Assembly: GCA_964603595.1 (NCBI GenBank)
Contig: CAZRVN010000002.1
Coordinates: forward strand, 1 to 64,000
Length of the DNA stretch: 64,000 nucleotides
Direction: 5' to 3'
Origin: JAQVEM01 sp964603595
GTDB taxonomy: Bacteria; Actinomycetota; Humimicrobiia; Humimicrobiales; Humimicrobiaceae
Made by a program: the position numbers and the translations under genes. Shown here piece after piece: positions 7,831-15,196 of the stretch. Every line of letters starts with the position of its first letter. Position 1 is the stretch's first letter. Below the pieces are notes generated by a model. It ran no database searches, had not been told where the DNA came from, and saw only the letters and a list, made by a program, of their open reading frames with translations.

Positions 7831-10137
7831 ATGGGAACTGAAGATACGAAAAAGATAATAGGCAAAAAACAAAAGAATAGTTATTACCTCAATAAAGAAA
7901 TTAATTTATCTGAAAATGCTGTTAAGGTTCTGGAAAGAAGATACCTTAAAAGAGATGAGGAGGGAATTTTACTTGAGACTCCAAGAGATATGTTTATAAG
8001 AGTTGCAAGGAATGTTGCAGCTGCTGAAAAAAAGTACGGCAATACAGAGGAGGAAGTAAGGGAAATAGAAAAACAGTTTTTTAATATTATGACAGACCTT
8101 GATTTTCTACCAAATTCCCCGACCCTTATGAATGCAGGAAAAGAGCTCCAGCAGCTATCAGCCTGCTTTGTTCTGCCGGTAGGCGACTCCATGACTGCTA
8201 TTTTTGAGGCGTTAAAGGAAACAGCGCTGATCCAGAAGTCCGGAGGGGGCGTTGGATATTCATTTTCTAACATAAGGCCAAAAAATGATGTGGTTCTTTC
8301 CACGAAAGGAGTTTCAAGTGGGCCGATATCTTTTATGACAGTGTTTAATGCAGCAACTGATACAATAAAGCAGGGTGGAACAAGAAGAGGGGCAAATATG
8401 GGAATATTGAGAGTGGACCATCCTGATATTCTTGATTTTATAACTTCAAAAGAAGACAACGATAAATTAACTAATTTCAATATATCGGTAGGGGTAACCG
8501 AGAAGTTTATGAAAGCTGTTGAAAATGATGAGGAGTATGAGATTGTAAACCCGAGAACAAAAGAAGTAGTAAATAAATATAAAGCAAGGGAAGTATTCAC
8601 TAAGATTGTGGAGAATGCATGGAAAAGTGGTGATCCGGGTATTGTATTCCTTGACAGGTTGAACAAAGATAACCCGACGCCAAGCATAGGGCAGATTGAG
8701 AGTACCAACCCATGCGGAGAGCAGCCACTGCTTCCTTATGAGGCCTGTAATCTGGGGTCAATAAATCTGGCAAACATGGTAAAAGAAGAGGAGGGCGTAA
8801 AACAGGTAGATTTTGATAAGCTAAAAAGGACTGTTTGTATTGCTGTGAGATTTTTGGATAATGTTATTGATATGAGCAGATATCCTCTGGAGAAGATAAA
8901 GGAAGTAGCGCGAGGGAACAGAAAAATAGGGCTGGGTGTTATGGGATATGCCGACCTTTTGATAATTCTTGGTATCCCTTATGACAGTGAAGAAGCTCTT
9001 GAGCTTGCACAAAAAATTATGAGTTTTATACAGGATGAGTCTAAAAACAAGTCAAAGGAACTGGCAAAAGAGAAGGGGGTATTCCCGAATTTTAAAGGTA
9101 GCGTGTATGATAGCCCTGACGGATATGAGATAAGAAATGCGACAACAACAACCATTGCCCCGACAGGGACTTTGAGTATTATTGCTGATTGCTCAAGCGG
9201 GGTTGAACCTTTATTTGCCATATCGTTTGTCAAAAATGTTATGGATAATGACAAGCTGGTGGAGGTTAATAAATATTTTAAAAAGATAGCAATTGATGAA
9301 GAGTTTTTTAGCGAAGAGTTAATGGAGAAAATATCCGAAAAGGGTAACCTGAAAGATATAGAAGAAGTACCCCCGGAATATAAGAGGATATTTGTTACGG
9401 CACACGAGATATCCCCGAAATGGCATGTAAGAACACAGGCAACATTCCAGAAGTATGTAGATAACGCAGTTTCAAAAACAGTGAATTTTTCGAGTGACGC
9501 CACGGTTCAGGATGTTGAAGCTGCATATATGCTTGCTTATAGACTGGGATGCAAGGGAATAACTATATTCAGAGACAGGAGCAAGGGCGCACAGGTACTG
9601 CAGGTTGAAGGGAACGGGAAAGGTAAAATTAAGAAGTTAAAGAAAGTAATAAGTGGCGCGGACCTAAAAGAAGGGAAGTTAAAACCAAGACCGCGCCCGG
9701 ATGTTACTTATGGTATGACAAAGAAATACAGGATTGGAAACTGCGGGAAACTTTATGTAACCATAAATTCCGATGAAAACGGAATATGCGAGGTATTTTC
9801 AAATACAGGTGAGGAAGGATGTGCCGCGCTGACAGAAGCCGTAGGGAGACTGGTTAGTATTGCCATAAGGTCGGGAATCGATATTGAATCAATAAAGAAC
9901 CAGCTTGAAGGTATAAGGTGTGCAACCTGTATTGCCGACCATGAAACCCATGTACTTTCATGTCCGGATGCAATTGCAAAGGCAGTGGATTTTTATCTGA
10001 AAGGAACAAATAAATTCGATTTAAATGTAGCAAGCGGACCAAGATCACTTGTTGTATGCCCGGAATGCGGAGAGATAATGGAACCCGAAGGCGGATGTTA
10101 TACATGCAGAAGTTGCGGCTTTTCCAAATGTTCCTGA
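7831..10137 (+). CDS. nrdJ: Adenosylcobalamin-dependent (class II) ribonucleoside-diphosphate reductase
   Basis: The enzyme reduces ribonucleotides to deoxyribonucleotides using a thiyl radical generated by coenzyme B12, without oxygen. The 768-residue protein has the finger-loop motif NPCGEQPLL at about residue 292 with the active-site cysteine, the TGTLSIIADCSSGVEP segment, a TSCPD-type domain (about 620-720: YRIGNCGKLYVTI through CATCIADH), and a C-terminal zinc-ribbon CPEC...CRSCG ending FSKCS that carries the redox cysteines. No N-terminal ATP-cone is obvious. GGAGG lies 9 bases before the ATG. Two NrdR boxes upstream indicate repression by the NrdR encoded at 20406-20861. Confidence 0.97.
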   Translation: MGTEDTKKIIGKKQKNSYYLNKEINLSENAVKVLERRYLKRDEEGILLETPRDMFIRVARNVAAAEKKYGNTEEEVREIEKQFFNIMTDLDFLPNSPTLMNAGKELQQLSACFVLPVGDSMTAIFEALKETALIQKSGGGVGYSFSNIRPKNDVVLSTKGVSSGPISFMTVFNAATDTIKQGGTRRGANMGILRVDHPDILDFITSKEDNDKLTNFNISVGVTEKFMKAVENDEEYEIVNPRTKEVVNKYKAREVFTKIVENAWKSGDPGIVFLDRLNKDNPTPSIGQIESTNPCGEQPLLPYEACNLGSINLANMVKEEEGVKQVDFDKLKRTVCIAVRFLDNVIDMSRYPLEKIKEVARGNRKIGLGVMGYADLLIILGIPYDSEEALELAQKIMSFIQDESKNKSKELAKEKGVFPNFKGSVYDSPDGYEIRNATTTTIAPTGTLSIIADCSSGVEPLFAISFVKNVMDNDKLVEVNKYFKKIAIDEEFFSEELMEKISEKGNLKDIEEVPPEYKRIFVTAHEISPKWHVRTQATFQKYVDNAVSKTVNFSSDATVQDVEAAYMLAYRLGCKGITIFRDRSKGAQVLQVEGNGKGKIKKLKKVISGADLKEGKLKPRPRPDVTYGMTKKYRIGNCGKLYVTINSDENGICEVFSNTGEEGCAALTEAVGRLVSIAIRSGIDIESIKNQLEGIRCATCIADHETHVLSCPDAIAKAVDFYLKGTNKFDLNVASGPRSLVVCPECGEIMEPEGGCYTCRSCGFSKCS

Positions 10138-10147
10138 TTTATTATAT

Positions 10148-10687
10148 TTAGTCTTTTAAAATCTTTTCAAGGGCTTCTCTGTAAGTGTCGTAGTCTCTTT
10201 CAGAAAATAGCACCATCTTTACAGTTTTAATTTCTTGGTGTTCATTTAAGAATCCAGTAATAGTTTTTAATGCAATTAGGGAAGCTTCTTTGACAGGATA
10301 TCCGAATACCCCGGTACTTATTGAAGGAAATGAAATGCTCCTTATTTTATTATGGGAGGCCACGAGCAGGCAGTTGTAATAGCTTTTTTTCAGGTTAAGC
10401 GGGTCGTTTTCCCTGCCGGTGTATACCGGACCTACAGTATGAATAACATGTTTTGCTTTAAGGTTATATCCCCTGCTTAATTTAGCTTTACCGGTATTAC
10501 ATCCTCCAAGTGTTTTACATTCTTCCCAGAGCAGTGGTCCTGCTGCCCTGTGGATTGCGCCGGATACGCCGCCACCGGGCGAAAGTGCGGTATTTGCAGC
10601 GTTTACTATTGCTTCTGTTTCCTCGAGTGTTATATCTCCGGTTTTTAGCTCAAGTATTGAATTTTTAATTTTATGACTGGTTGACAT
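10148..10687 (-). CDS. Macrodomain protein, O-acetyl-ADP-ribose deacetylase type
   Basis: The 179-residue protein is a single macrodomain of the YmdB/MacroD class, which removes acetyl or ADP-ribosyl groups from ADP-ribose derivatives. Visible hallmarks are GDIT at about residue 17, the substrate loop EAIVNAANTALSPGGGVSGAIHRAAG (in two parts: EAIVNAANTAL and GGGVSGAIHRAAG), HTVGPVY, and the phosphate loop SISTGVFGYP. The catalytic Asn and the glycine-rich loops are intact. It is convergent with nrdJ, only 10 bases apart, and shows no operon partner. Whether it acts on proteins or free OAADPr is unknown. Confidence 0.93.
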   Translation of the reverse strand: MSTSHKIKNSILELKTGDITLEETEAIVNAANTALSPGGGVSGAIHRAAGPLLWEECKTLGGCNTGKAKLSRGYNLKAKHVIHTVGPVYTGRENDPLNLKKSYYNCLLVASHNKIRSISFPSISTGVFGYPVKEASLIALKTITGFLNEHQEIKTVKMVLFSERDYDTYREALEKILKD

Positions 10688-10750
10688 TTATTGATGAAGT
10701 TTGGATATAAAAATTTTAATTAAATCTTAATAATAATTAATTTTCAATAT

Positions 10751-11518
10751 CTATTCTTTTTTCCAGCAAAATTTTGTATAGATAATTAGTCCTATCAAAA
10801 AGAATGCAAGGGAAATCGCGATATTAAGTAAAATATTTGAGGTTGAGGTAGCATCGAAACCTGCATTGCCTGTGAGGTAATATGAAATAATCTGATTTGT
10901 TGAAGACATAGGCCAGTACCTTGAAAATGTCTGCAATGGTTTGGAGAGCATGCTGTAATTAAAAAATACACCTGAAATTGCTGAAGTTATAACTGAAATA
11001 CCGACAGCGGTCATAATGGCGCCCTGAATGCTTTTAATAAGCGAACCGCAAACAAGTCCTACTCCGGCAGAGGCAAGGATACCCAGTATTAAAAAGCCGA
11101 TTGATTTTAAAAGACTTTTTACTGTGAAGGAGAACTCAGCTCCCAGGGAAATTCCTACTATTAATATAATGATTACGCTTATAATAGCAAAAAACACTAC
11201 GGAAAGTATTCTTCCTATTGATTCTTTCCAGGGCTGTACAGGCATTGATTTTAATTTTAAGAAAAGGCCCTTGTATCTGTCTTCCGAAATAGTAGCTGCG
11301 AGACTGGTCATTCCTGCAATCATAAAAGAAAAAGTAACCATAGATAGCGTAGTCTGACCCTTTACAATTCCAAGATATGCTTCGGGGACACCTTTCATAA
11401 AGACGAATACTCCAAGAAGTAGCCAGATTATCGGCCAGGCAATAACCCAGAATAATGAGGATATACTCATCAGATTGTCTTTTAGGCCTTTTATGAAGGT
11501 GGCAGAAATCTGGTTCAT
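10751..11518 (-). CDS. ABC-2 type transporter permease
   Basis: The 255-residue protein has six hydrophobic segments (first about 18-42, then after a loop about 60-80, 105-130, 138-162, 170-195 and 225-250) and the ABC-2 family spacing. It pairs with the ATPase gene just upstream, and the genes overlap by 4 bases (ATGA type). This forms a second drug or lipid exporter in the window, distinct from the one at 73-1872. The substrate is not readable. Confidence 0.88.
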   Translation of the reverse strand: MNQISATFIKGLKDNLMSISSLFWVIAWPIIWLLLGVFVFMKGVPEAYLGIVKGQTTLSMVTFSFMIAGMTSLAATISEDRYKGLFLKLKSMPVQPWKESIGRILSVVFFAIISVIIILIVGISLGAEFSFTVKSLLKSIGFLILGILASAGVGLVCGSLIKSIQGAIMTAVGISVITSAISGVFFNYSMLSKPLQTFSRYWPMSSTNQIISYYLTGNAGFDATSTSNILLNIAISLAFFLIGLIIYTKFCWKKE

Positions 11519-12444
11519 TTTTTTGCCTCCCTGATAGCTTTTCCTGTCAGCTTAAAAAATACATCTTCAAGTGATGGTATTTCAGAGCCTATCTGGGTAA
11601 TTTTGTATCCTCTTTCTTCAACGGCTCTTACTATTTTTGGTATAACTTCTGCGGTTTCGTTAGTGTAGATCTTGTATCCTTTATCAGTTTCCTGAAGCTC
11701 CTCCCCCCTGCTAAAACCATTGAGTATTTCTTTTATATGGTCGTTTTTAACAGACGTTTCTGCATTTATTATATTATTGAGATTAGCGTTATTTTTAAGT
11801 TGCTCAGGAGTACCCTCTGCTATAATTTTTCCTTCATTCATAAGGCAAACCATTGATGCATGCTCAGCATCGGAACCAATGTGGGTGATGAGTATAACTG
11901 TGGTCGTTTTATCCTTTATTAAATCAATAAGCCCAAAAAAATTTCTTCTTGCCGAGGGGTCAAGGCCGGTAGTTGGCTCATCTAAAATTAATACTTTTGT
12001 CCCCGGGAAAAGGATGGTGGCAAGTTCCAGTCTTTTTTTCATACCCCCCGAGTACTTGCTAACCCTTTTGTCTGCATCTTCTCCAAGCCCGATTTTATCA
12101 ATAAGGTCATTTACTATAGATAATGCTTCTTTTTTTTTACATCCAAGCATTCTTGCAAAAAATAACAGATTTTCCTTTCCAGTAAGACTTGAATCTGAAA
12201 AATTTTCCTGTGGCAGGTAACCTATCATTTCCTTTGCCATGAATGGTTTTTTACCGTAGATTTCTACGGTTCCACTGTTCTGCGTTCTTACGGAAGCAAT
12301 GATTGAAGATAGAGTAGTTTTTCCGGAGCCGTTTGGCCCCATAAGGCAATAAAATTCGCCCTCCTTAATGTTCATGCTGAGATTATCTAAAACTGCTTTA
12401 TTGCCGTATTTCTTGGTAACATTTTTTATAACTATTGAATCCAC
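11515..12444 (-). CDS. ABC-2 exporter ATP-binding protein
   Basis: The ATPase of the second ABC-2 exporter carries Walker A (GPNGSGKT), signature (YSGGMKKRLELA), Walker B (VLILDEPTTGLDP) and the H-loop (ILITHIGSDAEHA). An 80-residue C-terminal extension ends in the family motif PSLEDVFFKLTGKA. The reading frame is open to a TTG at 12501, but similarity begins at DSIVIKNVTKKYG, so a GTG at 12444 is the likely start (309 residues). No Shine-Dalgarno sequence is visible before that GTG; an AT-rich TATATAAATATA stretch abuts it, so a leaderless message is possible. Confidence 0.9.
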   Translation of the reverse strand: MDSIVIKNVTKKYGNKAVLDNLSMNIKEGEFYCLMGPNGSGKTTLSSIIASVRTQNSGTVEIYGKKPFMAKEMIGYLPQENFSDSSLTGKENLLFFARMLGCKKKEALSIVNDLIDKIGLGEDADKRVSKYSGGMKKRLELATILFPGTKVLILDEPTTGLDPSARRNFFGLIDLIKDKTTTVILITHIGSDAEHASMVCLMNEGKIIAEGTPEQLKNNANLNNIINAETSVKNDHIKEILNGFSRGEELQETDKGYKIYTNETAEVIPKIVRAVEERGYKITQIGSEIPSLEDVFFKLTGKAIREAKK

Positions 12445-12703
12445 TATATTTATATAATATTTTATAATTTTGTAAGAGTATAATAAAAAAACTATTAACA
12501 ATCAAGAAATATAGAGATTTACAAAAAATATTGAGTTTCTAAAAAATAGAGGAAAGCATCTATATGAATATGGTGAATTAATATATTAATACAGTAAATG
12601 AGATAAAAATGGCAAGTAATTTTTTCCATTGGAATATAACCTGGAAAAGGTAAAATATAAATATTAATAATTGAAGTATTTCTATATGTGAATTGCAGGA
12701 ATT

Positions 12704-13300
12704 ATGAAAGAAGAACCCGGGATTTTAAAAATAGTAAAAGAAGATATTCTGAGGATATTGGCCGAGAATAATAATAAAGTTATAGAGAAATCATTAAAGC
12801 CCCATATCAAGGTTTCAGACTACTTTATTGATAAAGCCATTATAGAAATGGTGAGAGATAAATTGATATCATCCAGCGGTCAATTTATGGAGCTTACCGG
12901 TGGAGGGAAGATTAAGGCAGGGAATATTTTAAAGAAGCATCTTGTCATCGAAAAATATTTTGAGGATTTAAAAAGTAAAAAGGAAGCTCACAGGATAAGT
13001 AACCTTATTGAACATTATATTTCTGAAGAAGTTATGGAAAACTTAGAGAAGTTGTCTACTTTTAAGGAAAAGGGCGCATCTCTGGTGAAATTTGATAAAG
13101 GAGAATGTTTTATAACAGATATAATCTCAAGCAATGAATTGTTTGAAAGACTTATAAGTATGGGTATATTCCCTGGAGAGAAAATAAAGATAATCAGAGA
13201 TTTGCCCAATGGATTGATTTTTAGTATAAGGAATAAAAAAGTTTTTATATCTGATGAAATAGCAAAAAGTATAAGGGTGCTGGCTTATGAAAAGGAATAG
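12704..13300 (+). CDS. FeoA-domain protein with N-terminal winged-helix region
   Basis: The 198-residue protein combines two parts. Residues 1-70 look like a winged helix (ILKIVKEDILRILAENN through MELTGGGKIKAGNILKKH), and residues 70-120 resemble the dimerisation helices of DtxR-type regulators (HLVIEKYFEDL, HRISNLIEHYISEEVMENLEKL). Residues 128-198 form an SH3-like FeoA domain (FITDI, LISMGIFPGEKIKIIRD, GLIFSIRNKKVFISDEIAKSIRV). It overlaps feoB by 14 bases and so serves the ferrous iron transporter as accessory factor, and possibly as its iron-sensing regulator. That second role is inference. Confidence 0.8.
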   Translation: MKEEPGILKIVKEDILRILAENNNKVIEKSLKPHIKVSDYFIDKAIIEMVRDKLISSSGQFMELTGGGKIKAGNILKKHLVIEKYFEDLKSKKEAHRISNLIEHYISEEVMENLEKLSTFKEKGASLVKFDKGECFITDIISSNELFERLISMGIFPGEKIKIIRDLPNGLIFSIRNKKVFISDEIAKSIRVLAYEKE

Positions 13301-15182
13301 ATTTTTAATAGTCGGACAGCCAAACTCCGGAAAATCATCTCTTATCAATGCACTAATTGGGGCCAAGGTTATAATCTCAAACTATCCCGGGACAACGGTA
13401 GAAATAACCAGTGGAAAAAGAATGATAGATGGTTTTGAGGTAGAGTTTTCGGATACTCCTGGGATATACTCGATTTCTGATAGAAGTGAAGAGGAAAAAG
13501 TAACAGAAGTAGTGTTATTTAAGGAAAAGATAGGAGGAGCTATAGTAATCTGTGATGCTACTTCGCTGGAAAGAAGCTTTTATATGGTTCTGCAAATACT
13601 GGAAGCAGGCATACCTACCATCGTAGCCCTTAATTTTGTGGAGGAAGCAGAAAGAAAAGGGATAGAAATTAATTTTGAAAAACTGGAAGAAATATTTTCT
13701 TCCCCGGTTATTGCCATAAATCCTTTAACTGGAAGAGGTATAGATGAATTACTGGACAATGTGGTAAAGAGTGCCGGCAAACCAGAGAAAAGCTTTAAAA
13801 TTGGTTATGATGACCATATAGAGTATGCAATAGATAGGGTATCCAGGGAGGTCAAAGGTGATTTGTCAAAAAGGTTTGTAGCCTTAAGGGTTCTGGAAGA
13901 AGATGAAGATTTCTATAAATATTTAAAGGATAAAGATGTAATTGAGAAAATAGGACATGTTAAGGAGAAACACCAGAATATAACAAAAGACATAGCTGTA
14001 ACAAGGTTCGGGACGGCTTCATTTATTGCTGAAAACGCTACAAGGATTGTTTCCCTTAGAAAAGAAAGGAGGATAGAAAATGCCGTTGATGGAATTGTAC
14101 TAAATAAAGTGTGGGGGCCAGTAGTAACCATTGTCTTTTTTATTATAATGTTTGGTGCAATTTTATTTCTCGGGGGGCTTATACAGGAATTTCTAATGGG
14201 CCTTACAGAAAGGGCTGTATCCTTTCTCGGGCAGGGTGAACAGTCTGCCATTGTTATAGTTTTAGGGCAGGGTTTGACCGGTCTTGCAGTTGGTGTTTCC
14301 ATTGCACTGCCTTATATTTTTTTATTTTATTTACTTATAGGGTTTGTGGAAGATACCGGGCTTCTGACAAGATTTGTTATTAATACCGAAAGAATTACGA
14401 GTAAAGCAGGCCTGCCGGGTAAATCATTTATACCATTGGCCCTGGGCATCGGTTGCACCGTACCTGCAATCAGGGCTACAAGGGTTCTGTCTTCAAAGAA
14501 ACAGCAGTTTCATGCTGTATCCTTTTTTGCCTTTATACCCTGTTCAAGCAGAATTGCTATTATTATGGGTATAGTTGGATTTTTTGGCGGAGTGAGTCTG
14601 GCTTTTTATGTTTATGCAACCCTTGTTATTATTGGTATAACATTTGCTTTCCTATTGAAAAAGATTTTTAAAGCAAAAGCGGAGCCATTAATTTTAGAAT
14701 TACCTTCCTATAGAAAGCCAATAGTAAAAAATGTTTTTACTAAAAGCTGGATAAGAATGAAAGACTTTATTTATATAGTTATGCCTCTTTTGGTGGTTTT
14801 TGGTGTAATTTATGGAATTTTAAGTGTGACCGGGTTTACCGAAATAATCATACAGCCGTTTTCTTTTATTACTAGCTGGCTGGGGTTGCCGGCAAGGACT
14901 ATCATTCCTCTGGTATTCGGGTTCTTACAGAAAGACCTTACGGGGGCAATGCTTTTATCTGTGCTGGGCAGCAATATTTCCCAGGTATTAACCCCGTTGC
15001 AGATATACACATTCGGGGTGGCTTCCTCGGTGGGAATACCGTGTATAATTGCGCTGGGTATGCTTATTAAAGAATTTGGATTTAAAAAAGGTATCTTTCT
15101 GACTTTATTATTGAATTTATACGGTGTACTGGTTGCCGGTTTGATATGGAGAATAGTAGAAGCAGTAAAAAATATTTTCTAA
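13287..15182 (+). CDS. feoB: Ferrous iron transporter FeoB
   Basis: FeoB is an inner-membrane Fe2+ transporter with a cytoplasmic G domain. The 631-residue protein has G1 GQPNSGKS (about residue 9), G2 YPGTTVE, G3 DTPG, a helical linker (about 190-260) and a membrane part starting near residue 275 with the core motif GIGCTVPAIRATR and FIPCSSR. The G4 motif, normally NxxD, reads NFVE, so the guanine-contacting Asp is replaced by Glu. The family is usually 650-770 residues, so this is a compact form. It follows a FeoA-fusion gene with a 14-base overlap. Confidence 0.94.
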   Translation: MKRNRFLIVGQPNSGKSSLINALIGAKVIISNYPGTTVEITSGKRMIDGFEVEFSDTPGIYSISDRSEEEKVTEVVLFKEKIGGAIVICDATSLERSFYMVLQILEAGIPTIVALNFVEEAERKGIEINFEKLEEIFSSPVIAINPLTGRGIDELLDNVVKSAGKPEKSFKIGYDDHIEYAIDRVSREVKGDLSKRFVALRVLEEDEDFYKYLKDKDVIEKIGHVKEKHQNITKDIAVTRFGTASFIAENATRIVSLRKERRIENAVDGIVLNKVWGPVVTIVFFIIMFGAILFLGGLIQEFLMGLTERAVSFLGQGEQSAIVIVLGQGLTGLAVGVSIALPYIFLFYLLIGFVEDTGLLTRFVINTERITSKAGLPGKSFIPLALGIGCTVPAIRATRVLSSKKQQFHAVSFFAFIPCSSRIAIIMGIVGFFGGVSLAFYVYATLVIIGITFAFLLKKIFKAKAEPLILELPSYRKPIVKNVFTKSWIRMKDFIYIVMPLLVVFGVIYGILSVTGFTEIIIQPFSFITSWLGLPARTIIPLVFGFLQKDLTGAMLLSVLGSNISQVLTPLQIYTFGVASSVGIPCIIALGMLIKEFGFKKGIFLTLLLNLYGVLVAGLIWRIVEAVKNIF

Positions 15183-15196
15183 TTATAAATTAGAGA

